From WTFY01 sp965214675 (lineage in GTDB: Bacteria > Pseudomonadota > Gammaproteobacteria > UBA4575), in NCBI GenBank assembly GCA_965214675.1, contig OZ243969.1:372001-436000 (forward strand): DNA of 64,000 nt, written 5' to 3'. This document shows, one piece after another, positions 36,151-44,648 of the stretch. Under the pieces are notes generated by a model. It ran no database searches. It was given only the letters and a program-made list of their open reading frames with translations, and was not told where the DNA came from. Numbering within the stretch: the first letter of the stretch is position 1; every line of letters begins with the position of its first letter. The position numbers were made by a program, and so were the translations under genes.

Positions 36151-36522
36151 ATGAGACATCGTCAGTCCGGACGCCGGCTAAACCGTAACAGCCCACATCG
36201 CAAGGCGATGATGAGCAATATGGCGACTTCGCTGTTTTCACACGAGGTCATACGCACGACCCTGCCCAAGGCGAAAGAGCTTCGCCGGTATGCCGAGCCC
36301 TTGATCACGCTCGCCAAGGAAGACAGTGTGGACAGGCGCAGGCGGGCATTTGCCAAGCTGCGCGACAAGGCCAGTGTGGGCAAGCTCTTTACCGAGCTTG
36401 GACCGCGCTACAAGGCACGCCCGGGAGGCTATTTGCGCATCCTGAAATGCGGTTTTCGCAATGGCGACAAGGCGCCGATGGCGCTGGTGGAACTCGTCGA
36501 CCGGCCTGTCGAGGAAGAGTAG
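36151..36522 (+). CDS. rplQ: 50S ribosomal protein L17
   Basis: A 123-residue protein at the tunnel exit. MRHRQSGRRLNRNSPHRKAM is diagnostic. It closes the ribosomal cluster. The next gap (61 bases) has a small GCGGG-GCA-CCCGC hairpin at 36556-36568 without a T-run, so read-through into the next gene is possible. Confidence 0.97.
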   Translation: MRHRQSGRRLNRNSPHRKAMMSNMATSLFSHEVIRTTLPKAKELRRYAEPLITLAKEDSVDRRRRAFAKLRDKASVGKLFTELGPRYKARPGGYLRILKCGFRNGDKAPMALVELVDRPVEEE

Positions 36523-36555
36523 TCTCGTGCGTGAGCGGCTCTGCAGGTCTGGGTA

Positions 36556-36568
36556 GCGGGGCACCCGC
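36556..36568 (+). terminator. weak hairpin after rplQ
   Basis: GCGGG and CCCGC form a 5-base GC-only stem with a 3-base loop. No T-run follows, so intrinsic termination is doubtful; it is the only structure in the 61-base gap. Confidence 0.25.
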
Positions 36569-36583
36569 ATCCACCAGGCAATC

Positions 36584-37330
36584 ATGAGGCCCATCGTATT
36601 GGCAACGGATTATGGCGTATCCAGTGCGTATGTCGGCCAGCTCAAATCTGCCATTTTCACGATCGCACCCGATGCCAGGGTCATCGACCTCATCCATGAA
36701 CTGCCCGCACACAACCCCAAGGCCTCGGCCTATCTGCTTGCGAGCTTCCTTGAGCACATCCCTGCGCAATCCGTTGTCGTAGGCGTAGTGGACCCCGGCG
36801 TGGGTTCGGACCGACTGCCGCTGGTACTTGAAGGGGATGGCCATACCTTCACGGGGCCGGATAATGGCCTGTTCTCGGTCATGTCCAGAAAGCTGTCTGA
36901 AGCCCGGTGGTTCGAGATCCGTCCATCCACCGCACCTGCATCGAATACATTCCATGGCAGGGATATTTTCGCACCGGTTGCCGCACAAATTGTATCGGGC
37001 GCTGACCCCAGGCTTGAGCCCGTCCCTGGCGAATCACTGGTCGGTGCACAGTGGCCTGAGGATCTTCATGAAGTCATACAGGTGGATCACTTCGGCAACG
37101 GCATCACGGGTATCCGCTATCGCCCGGCGCACAGGAACCAGGTTTTGGAAATTCACGGGCATCCGGTGCGCTATGCGCAGGCGTTTTACTGCGTCGATCC
37201 CGGAGAAGGTTTCTGGTATGGCAATTCAAACAACCTGGTCGAGCTCGCCATACGGGACGGATCGGCCGCTGCAAAGTTCGATTTCAATACCGGCGACAAA
37301 GTCAAATTCAGCGCACCCGGCAAGAAATAA
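36584..37330 (+). CDS. SAM hydrolase-family protein (DUF62)
   Basis: A 248-residue member of the SAM hydroxide adenosyltransferase family (DUF62, related to fluorinase), which splits S-adenosylmethionine into adenosine and methionine. VLATDYGVSSAYVGQLKSAI, the VVVGVVDPGVGSDR loop and the TGPDNGLFS motif are visible, and FHGRDIFAPVAA is typical. The cellular role in bacteria is poorly known. It follows rplQ by 61 bases and converges on uvrA with only 2 bases between the stops. Confidence 0.9.
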   Translation: MRPIVLATDYGVSSAYVGQLKSAIFTIAPDARVIDLIHELPAHNPKASAYLLASFLEHIPAQSVVVGVVDPGVGSDRLPLVLEGDGHTFTGPDNGLFSVMSRKLSEARWFEIRPSTAPASNTFHGRDIFAPVAAQIVSGADPRLEPVPGESLVGAQWPEDLHEVIQVDHFGNGITGIRYRPAHRNQVLEIHGHPVRYAQAFYCVDPGEGFWYGNSNNLVELAIRDGSAAAKFDFNTGDKVKFSAPGKK

Positions 37331-37332
37331 AA

Positions 37333-40185
37333 TCAGGAGGACTGCTCCTTGCGCAGGTCCCTCATGTCGAGGAAAGGACTCAGGTATTGCCCCGTAAAGG
37401 ATTGCTCGTTGCAGGTGACGTCCTCAGGCGTCCCCATGGCCACGACTTGTCCACCCCGGTTTCCTCCGCCCGGTCCCAGGTCGATGATCCAGTCCGCCGT
37501 CTTGATGACATCGAGGTTGTGTTCAATCACGATGACCGTGTTGCCCTGGTCACGCAGGTAGTGCAATACCTTCAACAGCTGCTCCACGTCGTGAAAGTGA
37601 AGACCGGTGGTGGGCTCATCCAGGATGTACAGGGTTTGCCCGGTACTGCGCTTGGATAACTCGCGAGAGAGCTTCACGCGTTGCGCCTCACCACCGGACA
37701 AGGTGGTCGCACTTTGCCCCAACTGCACATAGGACAGCCCGACGTCCATGAGCGTTTGCAGCCGGCGTTTGATGACAGGAATCATCTCGAAAAAGTCATA
37801 AGCCACTTCGACCGTCATTTGCAGCACTTCATTGATATTTTTGTTCTTGTAGTGGATTTGCAGTGTTTCACGGTTGTAGCGTTTTCCCTCGCACACATCA
37901 CACGGCACGTAGATGTCCGGCAAGAAGTGCATTTCCACCCGTATGACCCCATCGCCCCTGCACGCCTCACACCGCCCGCCTTTCACGTTAAAGCTGAAGC
38001 GCCCCGGTGTGTAGCCGCGTGAGCGCGCCTCGGGAATCTTCGCGAACAGTTCGCGTATCGGGGTAAACAGGCCGGTATAGGTGGCCGGGTTGGATCTCGG
38101 CGTGCGCCCGATCGGGTTCTGGTCGATATCCACGACCTTGTCGACATGTTCGAGACCGGAGATCTTGCTGCAGGATGCCGGTGGTGCACCGGAGCTGTGC
38201 AGGTAGCGCATGCAGTACCTGTACAGGGTGTCATTCACAAGTGTGGATTTCCCGGACCCGGAAACACCGGTGACCACGGTCATCAATCCCAGCGGGATAT
38301 CGACCGTGATGTTCTGCAGGTTGTTGCCGCACGCCTTGACCACGCGGATGGTTTTATTCTTCTGGAAAGGCAGGCGTATCTGCGGGACGGGAATCTTGCG
38401 CTTTCCGGACAGGTATTGTCCTGTAAGCGAAGCTGAATTTTTTTCGATTTGATGCGGGGTCCCCTCGGCGACGAGCCTGCCGCCATGGATGCCCGCACCG
38501 GGCCCCATATCGACCACATGATCCGCACTGCGTATCGCTTCTTCATCGTGTTCGACCACGATCACGGTATTGCCGAGATCGCGCAGCGAGGTCAGCGTCT
38601 TGATCAGGCGTTTGTTGTCGCGCTGGTGCAGACCGATGGAGGGCTCATCCAGGATGTACATGACACCCACGAGGCCCGAACCAATCTGGCTCGCGAGACG
38701 GATTCGTTGCAGCTCTCCACCGGATAATGTTTCAGCAGTACGGTCCAGGGCCAGGTAGTCCAGGCCGACATTGACGAGGAACTTGAGTCGCGCCCGGATT
38801 TCGCTGATGACTTTTTCTCCGACGGCGACCAGGTGGCCCGAGAGTGTGAGTCCTTGGAAAAATTCGAGTGCATTTTCCGTGGGCCAGGAGGTGATGGTCG
38901 GCAGGTTGCAGTCATTGATGAATACATGGCGGGCCGCGGTGTTCAGCCGGTGGCCATGACATGCCTGGCATACCTGTTTTGTCAGGTACTTGCTGAGTTC
39001 TTCACGTACCGCACTGGATGTGGTTTCATTGAACCTCCGTTCCATGTTCGGGATGATGCCTTCGAATGCATGCCTGCGCTGGGCTCTCCGGTTGCTTTCA
39101 TTCGAGTACTTGAACAGGATGGGCTCTCCGTCACTGCCGTACAGGATGGTGTTCTGGATGGCCTCATCCAGCATGTCCCAGGGAGCCTCGATGTCAAATT
39201 GGTAATGGCTGGCCAGGGAGCGGATCAGGTCGAAGTAGTGCGGGTTGCGCCTGTCCCAGCCGCGGATCGCCCCGCTGGTCAGGCTCAGCTGGCCACTGAC
39301 AACCACCAGTTCGGGGTCGAAAAACTCCTCCACGCCCAGACCATCGCACGCCGCGCATGCACCGCCCGGGTAGTTGAAGGAGAAAAGACGTGGCTCAAGC
39401 TTGCCGAGGCTGTAGCCGCATTGCGGGCAGGCGAATTTTGCAGAAAATACCAGCTCCTTTTCCTGCGGGTTGTCCATGGATCGGACAATGGCCACGTTAT
39501 CCGCGAGTTTCAGCGCCGTCTCGAAGGATTCTGCCAGGCGAAGCTTCATGTCCGGGCGGACCTTGAAGCGGTCGACGATAACTTCAATCGTGTGTTTGCG
39601 CCGCAGACTGAGCTGGGGCGGGTCATCCAGCTCATAGACTTCATCATCGATTCGTGCCCGGATGAACCCCTGTGCACGTAAATCGGCCAGCACTTGCTGA
39701 TGTTCTCCCTTTCGATTGCGCACCACGGGTGCCAGCAGCATCAGTTTCCTGTCACGTTCGAGGGACAGGACCTTGTCTACCATCTGGCTGATCGTTTGTG
39801 TGTGCAGGTCAATGTGGTGGGTTGGACAGCGCGGCGTCCCTGCACGGGCGAACAGCAAACGCAGATAATCGTAAATTTCCGTAATGGTGCCGACCGTCGA
39901 GCGTGGATTGTGCGCACTCGCCTTTTGTTCAATTGAAATCGCAGGGGACAAACCGTCGATGGCATCGACGTCCGGCTTCTCCAGGCGCGCAAGAAACTGC
40001 CGTGCGTAGGATGACAGGGACTCGACATACCGGCGCTGGCCTTCCGCAAAAATCGTATCGAATGCCAGCGACGATTTCCCGGAACCCGACAACCCGGTGA
40101 TGACGATCAACTGATCCCTGGGCAGGTCGAGGTCGATATCCTGAAGGTTGTGCGTACGCGCGCCCCGGATCGTGATATTTTTCAT
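37333..40185 (-). CDS. uvrA: UvrABC system protein A
   Basis: A 950-residue ATPase that finds bulky DNA lesions and loads UvrB in nucleotide excision repair. Walker A motifs GLSGSGKS (31-38) and GVSGSGKS (640-647), ABC signatures LSGGELQRIRL and LSGGEAQRVKL, and several zinc-type CxxC pairs (CPQCG, CAACDG, CEACRGDG, CDVCEG) are present. ATG 40185 gives MKNITIRGARTHNLQ; the frame stays open a further 52 codons upstream through the promoter region, which is not coding. It is divergent from ssb, as in many gammaproteobacteria. No clear LexA box (CTG-N10-CAG) was found. Confidence 0.98.
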   Translation of the reverse strand: MKNITIRGARTHNLQDIDLDLPRDQLIVITGLSGSGKSSLAFDTIFAEGQRRYVESLSSYARQFLARLEKPDVDAIDGLSPAISIEQKASAHNPRSTVGTITEIYDYLRLLFARAGTPRCPTHHIDLHTQTISQMVDKVLSLERDRKLMLLAPVVRNRKGEHQQVLADLRAQGFIRARIDDEVYELDDPPQLSLRRKHTIEVIVDRFKVRPDMKLRLAESFETALKLADNVAIVRSMDNPQEKELVFSAKFACPQCGYSLGKLEPRLFSFNYPGGACAACDGLGVEEFFDPELVVVSGQLSLTSGAIRGWDRRNPHYFDLIRSLASHYQFDIEAPWDMLDEAIQNTILYGSDGEPILFKYSNESNRRAQRRHAFEGIIPNMERRFNETTSSAVREELSKYLTKQVCQACHGHRLNTAARHVFINDCNLPTITSWPTENALEFFQGLTLSGHLVAVGEKVISEIRARLKFLVNVGLDYLALDRTAETLSGGELQRIRLASQIGSGLVGVMYILDEPSIGLHQRDNKRLIKTLTSLRDLGNTVIVVEHDEEAIRSADHVVDMGPGAGIHGGRLVAEGTPHQIEKNSASLTGQYLSGKRKIPVPQIRLPFQKNKTIRVVKACGNNLQNITVDIPLGLMTVVTGVSGSGKSTLVNDTLYRYCMRYLHSSGAPPASCSKISGLEHVDKVVDIDQNPIGRTPRSNPATYTGLFTPIRELFAKIPEARSRGYTPGRFSFNVKGGRCEACRGDGVIRVEMHFLPDIYVPCDVCEGKRYNRETLQIHYKNKNINEVLQMTVEVAYDFFEMIPVIKRRLQTLMDVGLSYVQLGQSATTLSGGEAQRVKLSRELSKRSTGQTLYILDEPTTGLHFHDVEQLLKVLHYLRDQGNTVIVIEHNLDVIKTADWIIDLGPGGGNRGGQVVAMGTPEDVTCNEQSFTGQYLSPFLDMRDLRKEQSS

Positions 40186-40215
40186 GGGTTCATTTTTGCT
40201 CGGGCCAAGTGGACT

Positions 40216-40245
40216 AATATACGTGTTTAGCGGCCCCGGGCGCAA
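40216..40245 (-). promoter_or_regulatory. possible uvrA promoter
   Basis: On the minus strand TTGCGC (40240-40245) and TATATT (40216-40221) are 18 bases apart, about 30 bases before the uvrA ATG. The -35 region overlaps a CCCGGG inverted repeat (40235-40240 and 40248-40253, 7-base loop), a possible hairpin or site. The rest of the 169-base divergent gap has no sure ssb promoter. Confidence 0.35.
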
Positions 40246-40354
40246 AACCCGGGTATTCGGGAATGGTGTACCCAAATCGGATGTTGCAGCTTGTCGTGTG
40301 TTCTGCCTCATAATTCCGTAAAATAACGGGCTTACCCACACTCAGGGAAATTTG

Positions 40355-40795
40355 ATGGCAAGAGGCATAAACAAAGCGATACTGATTGGTCACCTTGGCC
40401 AGGACCCGGAAGTAAAATACATGCCGAGCGGCAAGGCGGTATGCAACATCAGTGTAGCCACCACTGAATCCTGGAACGACAGGAATTCGGGGGAGAAAGT
40501 CGAGAAAACCGAGTGGCACCGCGTCGTGCTGTTTCATCGGCTGGCGGAGATTGCAGGTGAATACCTCAGAAAGGGCTCACAGGTGTACGTGGAAGGACGA
40601 TTACAAACACGTAAGTGGCAGGATCAAAGCGGGAGCGACCGGTATTCGACTGAAATCGTGGCCAACAACATGCAAATGCTGGGCGGAAAAGGCGGCTCAA
40701 CCATGATGCAGGATGGACCCCCTTCGAACATGGAGCCTGCACAAACCGCTGCGAGCTCATCCTCTGACGAATTTGACGACGACATCCCTTTTTAG
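40355..40795 (+). CDS. ssb: single-stranded DNA-binding protein
   Basis: A 146-residue SSB. The OB fold (MARGINKAILIGHLGQDPE, WHRVVLFHRLAEIAGEYLRKG) spans ~1-110. The acidic tip DEFDDDIPF at the end is the docking site for RecQ, PriA, HolC and others. The linker is short, so the protein is about 30 residues shorter than E. coli SSB. ATG 40355 is preferred to TTG 40352. A 169-base gap with no convincing gene follows. Confidence 0.97.
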   Translation: MARGINKAILIGHLGQDPEVKYMPSGKAVCNISVATTESWNDRNSGEKVEKTEWHRVVLFHRLAEIAGEYLRKGSQVYVEGRLQTRKWQDQSGSDRYSTEIVANNMQMLGGKGGSTMMQDGPPSNMEPAQTAASSSSDEFDDDIPF

Positions 40796-40964
40796 CGTAC
40801 CGGTGAATACCCTCGCAAGAGCGCGCCTCGGGGACACCTCCCCAGGGCTGCAAGCCATATACGCACTACACTCCGACACGGTGGACCGGCAAGCGAACCG
40901 ATGGCTGTTCGGCTGCTGGTATCGGGATCATAACGTGTGCCTCAATGCGTAGCAGGTGCTGAGG

Positions 40965-42323
40965 ATGAACAACAGCCGCTCGAGTGCCATGCCCAGGAAA
41001 GTATTTATCAAAACCCAGGGCTGCCAGATGAACGAGTATGACTCGGCGAAGATGCTGGATGTCCTGCAGGATCGCTGTGGTTTTGATGTGACTACCGATG
41101 CCTCACAGGCTGACCTGCTGCTGCTCAATACCTGCTCCATTCGCGAAAAGGCCCAGGAGAAAGTGTTTTCCCAGCTGGGTCAATGGCGCCCTCTCAAGGA
41201 GAATAACCCGGACCTGCTGATCGGCGTTGGCGGCTGTGTGGCAAGCCAGGAGGGCGATGCTCTGGCGGCACGTGCACGGCATGTCGATGTCGTGTTCGGA
41301 CCGCAGACGATTCACCGCCTGCCGGATTTGCTGCGCCAGGCAAAAGACGAACGAGCACCGATCGTCGATACCGCTTTCCCCGAGATGGAAAAGTTTGACG
41401 GCCTGCCCGAACCCCGGCATGAGGGCCCCGCAGCCTTTGTCTCCATCATGGAGGGCTGCAGCAAGTACTGTACGTACTGCGTGGTGCCCTATACCCGGGG
41501 AGAGGAATTCAGCCGGCCCCTGGAGGACGTGCTCAAGGAGATCCGCGCAGTGGCTCGCCAGGGCGCGCGCGAGGTCACCTTGCTGGGCCAGAACGTGAAT
41601 GGCTACCGCGGCCAGGACCGGCATGGGGACGAGATCGATTTCTCCTTGCTGCTGTATTACGTGGCCCGCCTGGAGGGCATCAGGCGGATTCGCTATACAA
41701 GCTCGCATCCCATTGAATTTTCAGAGAATCTGATTGATGCTTATGCCGAGATACCGGAACTGACCAATCATGTGCACCTGCCGGTACAAAGTGGTTCGGA
41801 CCGGGTTCTCGCGGCCATGAAGCGTGGCTACACGGCACTCGAATTCAAGTCCATCATCAAGCGACTGCGCCGGCATCGACCGGACATCCGTATCTCATCG
41901 GATTTTATCGTTGGCTTTCCCGGTGAAACGGACCAGGATTTCGAGTGCACGATGAACCTGGTGGAAGAGGTCGGGTTTGATCAGTCCTACAGTTTCATCT
42001 ACAGCCGCAGGCCGGGAACGCCCGCGGCATCGCTGCAGGATGAGGTTCCGCTGGATGAGAAAAAACGCAGGCTGCAGCGGCTGCAAAAGGCCATTGACTG
42101 CGCATCGAGGGACTACTCGAAAGCCATGCTGGGAACGGAGCAGGTGGTCCTTGTCGAGGGTCGCTCGAAGAAGTCGCAGCTCGAATTTACGGGAAGAACG
42201 GACAATAACCGGGTCGTCAACTTTGCCGCACCGGACACGGTGTCAGGCAAGTTTGTCCGTGTCGAGATCACGGACGCATTTCCTAATTCGTTGCGAGGTG
42301 TTTATCATGAAACCCTGTCGTAG
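40965..42323 (+). CDS. miaB: tRNA methylthiotransferase MiaB
   Basis: A ~452-residue radical-SAM enzyme adding the methylthio group to i6A37 of tRNA. The N-terminal UPF0004 domain has its three Cys in TQGCQMNEYDSAKM, LNTCSIRE and GGCVASQ. The radical-SAM cluster CSKYCTYC is at 165-172, and a TRAM domain closes the chain. ATG 40965 with GCTGAGG before it is chosen; GTG 40956 and ATG 40989 are alternatives. It opens the miaB-phoH-ybeY-ybeX-lnt group. Confidence 0.97.
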   Translation: MNNSRSSAMPRKVFIKTQGCQMNEYDSAKMLDVLQDRCGFDVTTDASQADLLLLNTCSIREKAQEKVFSQLGQWRPLKENNPDLLIGVGGCVASQEGDALAARARHVDVVFGPQTIHRLPDLLRQAKDERAPIVDTAFPEMEKFDGLPEPRHEGPAAFVSIMEGCSKYCTYCVVPYTRGEEFSRPLEDVLKEIRAVARQGAREVTLLGQNVNGYRGQDRHGDEIDFSLLLYYVARLEGIRRIRYTSSHPIEFSENLIDAYAEIPELTNHVHLPVQSGSDRVLAAMKRGYTALEFKSIIKRLRRHRPDIRISSDFIVGFPGETDQDFECTMNLVEEVGFDQSYSFIYSRRPGTPAASLQDEVPLDEKKRRLQRLQKAIDCASRDYSKAMLGTEQVVLVEGRSKKSQLEFTGRTDNNRVVNFAAPDTVSGKFVRVEITDAFPNSLRGVYHETLS

Positions 42324-42337
42324 AGGAAACTGAGCTT

Positions 42338-43300
42338 TTGCCAACTGAAGTCTATTCCGTCAACATCGTCCTGGAACCCGTGGACAACCCGCGTCTTGCC
42401 AACCTGTGCGGCCCCCTGAACGGGCACCTGCATCAACTCGAAAAAAGACTGGGCGTTGAAATTTCCAACCGAGGCAATGCCTTTTCCATCAGCGGGGAAG
42501 CGAAAGCGACCAATGCCGCAGTGGAGGTGCTGAAGGAGTTGTACGATTCCACCAGCAACCAGATCCTGTCGTCTTCGGATGTTCACCTGTATTTACAGGA
42601 ATCCGAACTTGCCAAGATTGCGGAGCAGAGTCTCAGGGCCTCTGCGCCTACGGTGTATACCAAGCGCAGCGTGATCAAGCCGCGCGGTGTCAACCAGGAG
42701 CGCTACGTTCAATTCATTGAAGAGGATGATCTCGTGTTCGGCATCGGTCCAGCAGGCACCGGAAAAACCTACCTTGCAGTGGCCTGCGCCGTTGCAGCAC
42801 TCGAGCATGACAGGACCCGCAAACTCGTCCTTGTACGGCCTGCCGTGGAAGCCGGGGAGAGACTGGGATTTCTTCCGGGCGACCTTGCGCAAAAAATTGA
42901 TCCTTACCTGAGGCCCATGTACGACGCACTGTATGAAATGATGGGCTATGAGAAAGTCAGCAAGCTGATTGACAGGAACGTCATCGAAATTGCACCGCTG
43001 GCCTACATGCGAGGGCGTACCCTGAACGATGCCTACATCATCCTGGATGAGGCGCAAAACACGACGATCGAACAAATGAAGATGTTTCTGACGCGCATCG
43101 GCTTCGGCTCGAAGGCGATCGTGACGGGCGACATTACGCAGATTGACCTGCCGAGCATCAAGGAGTCCGGCCTGAAACACGCCAAGCGTATTCTGAAAGA
43201 TACGGAAGGCGTATCGTTTTGCAATTTCGACGCCTGCGACATCGTGCGCCACCCGCTGGTCAGGAAGATCATCCGGGCCTATGACGAACCTGCCGATTGA
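42338..43300 (+). CDS. ybeZ: PhoH-family ATPase (YbeZ)
   Basis: A 320-residue PhoH-like P-loop protein. Walker A GPAGTGKT is at 137-144 and the Walker B stretch YIILDEAQNTT follows. The N-terminal ~110 residues include a KH-like part. It starts at TTG 42338 behind AGAGGAAA, with no better start nearby. Partnership with YbeY in rRNA maturation is known from E. coli; ybeY follows after 16 bases. Confidence 0.94.
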   Translation: MPTEVYSVNIVLEPVDNPRLANLCGPLNGHLHQLEKRLGVEISNRGNAFSISGEAKATNAAVEVLKELYDSTSNQILSSSDVHLYLQESELAKIAEQSLRASAPTVYTKRSVIKPRGVNQERYVQFIEEDDLVFGIGPAGTGKTYLAVACAVAALEHDRTRKLVLVRPAVEAGERLGFLPGDLAQKIDPYLRPMYDALYEMMGYEKVSKLIDRNVIEIAPLAYMRGRTLNDAYIILDEAQNTTIEQMKMFLTRIGFGSKAIVTGDITQIDLPSIKESGLKHAKRILKDTEGVSFCNFDACDIVRHPLVRKIIRAYDEPAD

Positions 43301-43316
43301 CTGACCCACCGCGCGC

Positions 43317-43760
43317 GTGGCCATTCATCTAGACGTACAGATCGCAACCCGGGCCGACAACATCCCTGCAGAGTCTGAATTCAGGAGATGGGCCGACGGC
43401 ATTGCGACACCGGGCGCCGATGAGACGGCCTGTTTGCGTATCGTTGACCGCGAAGAGGCCAGGGCGCTGAATCACCGCTATCGCCAGGTGGACAAGCCGA
43501 CCAATGTGCTGGCTTTCCCTGCCTCCTTGCCCGAGGAGGTGGACTTGCACTTTCTTGGCGATGTCGTCATCTGTGCACCGCTGGTGATGGAGGAGGCGCT
43601 CACGCAGGAAAAGGCGGCGGCTGACCATTGGGCGCATTTGCTGGTGCATGGTATTTTGCACCTGCAGGGCTATGCCCATGACGAAGCGGACAAAGCTGAA
43701 GAAATGGAAGCACTTGAAACGACGATACTGGATAAACTGGGAGTCGCGAATCCTTACTGA
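43317..43760 (+). CDS. ybeY: endoribonuclease YbeY
   Basis: A 147-residue zinc-dependent RNase of 16S rRNA maturation and ribosome quality control. The zinc ligands His111, His115 and His121 are in HGILHLQGYAH. TNVLAFPASLPEEV is the usual upstream motif. The start is GTG 43317 with a poor ribosome binding site. It sits between phoH and the CBS-domain gene, the conserved order. Confidence 0.96.
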   Translation: MAIHLDVQIATRADNIPAESEFRRWADGIATPGADETACLRIVDREEARALNHRYRQVDKPTNVLAFPASLPEEVDLHFLGDVVICAPLVMEEALTQEKAAADHWAHLLVHGILHLQGYAHDEADKAEEMEALETTILDKLGVANPY

Positions 43761-43766
43761 ACCATC

Positions 43767-44615
43767 ATGAACGATACGAGCAATACAACTTCGTTGCGGG
43801 TTACGCTTTCCAGGTATTTGAAACTGCTGTTTGAAAAGCCGCCCGAGAATCGTGCAGAGGTTATTCAGTTGCTCCACCAGTCAACGTCCAACGGCATTAT
43901 CGACAGTGACATGCTCGAGATGATTGAAGGCGCCATACAGGTGTCCGAGATCCAGGTGAAGAATATTATGATTCCCCGCTCGCAGATGGTCGTGGTCCGT
44001 GATGGAAGCAGCCTGCAGGACATGCTGCCGACCATCATTGACTCGGCGCATTCCAGGTTCCCGGTGGTCGGCGACAGCCGCGATGAGGTGCTGGGCATCC
44101 TGCTGGCCAAGGACCTGTTGCGGTATGTCATGGAAGGCCGGCAAAGTCGCTTCAGCCTGGAAGACGTCCTGCGCCCGGCCGTGGTCGTCCCTGAAACAAA
44201 ACGGGTCAACACGCTGCTCAATGAGTTCAGGGACGGTCGTAATCACATGGCGATCGTGGTCGATGAATACAGCGGGGTGTCCGGGCTGGTCACGATCGAG
44301 GATGTACTGGAACAGATCGTCGGGGATATCACGGATGAACATGATGCCGACGAGGACCGTTACATTGTCGAGCACGCTGACGGGCAGTACGGCGTGAAGG
44401 CGTTGACGCCGATCGAGGAATTCAATGAGTTTTTCTCAACCCAGTACAGTGACACGGATTTTGAAACCTTCGGGGGCCTGGTCTTGAGTAAATTTGGTCA
44501 CTTGCCCAAAAAAGGGGAGAAAATAGAAATTGACCGCTTTTGTGTGGAGGTCCTGCGATCCGACCGCAGGAGACTGCATTTACTCAATGTCTCGGTGGCT
44601 TCTGAAGGCCTTTAA
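43767..44615 (+). CDS. ybeX: CBS-domain protein YbeX/CorC
   Basis: A 282-residue cytosolic protein with two CBS domains (~65-190, IMIPRSQMVVV, then HMAIVVDEYSGVSGLVTIED) and a C-terminal CorC_HlyC domain (FETFGGLVLSKFGHLPKKG). No membrane segment is seen. Linked to magnesium/cobalt efflux or to ribosome metabolism in E. coli; the exact role is uncertain. It follows ybeY by 6 bases and precedes lnt. Confidence 0.94.
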   Translation: MNDTSNTTSLRVTLSRYLKLLFEKPPENRAEVIQLLHQSTSNGIIDSDMLEMIEGAIQVSEIQVKNIMIPRSQMVVVRDGSSLQDMLPTIIDSAHSRFPVVGDSRDEVLGILLAKDLLRYVMEGRQSRFSLEDVLRPAVVVPETKRVNTLLNEFRDGRNHMAIVVDEYSGVSGLVTIEDVLEQIVGDITDEHDADEDRYIVEHADGQYGVKALTPIEEFNEFFSTQYSDTDFETFGGLVLSKFGHLPKKGEKIEIDRFCVEVLRSDRRRLHLLNVSVASEGL

Positions 44616-44648
44616 TCCTATCCGTACCGACCGGGCTGTCTGACAGGC

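Noticed and set aside
40186..40341. N-terminal extension of uvrA by 52 codons
   Set aside because: It covers the promoter region and matches nothing in UvrA. ATG 40185 gives the normal start.
40186..40354. LexA (SOS) box between uvrA and ssb
   Set aside because: No CTG-N10-CAG palindrome was found in the gap on reading both strands.
40803..40952. Small open frame (49 codons from GTG) between ssb and miaB
   Set aside because: No ribosome binding site and no recognisable sequence. It could be a small gene, but there is nothing to support it.
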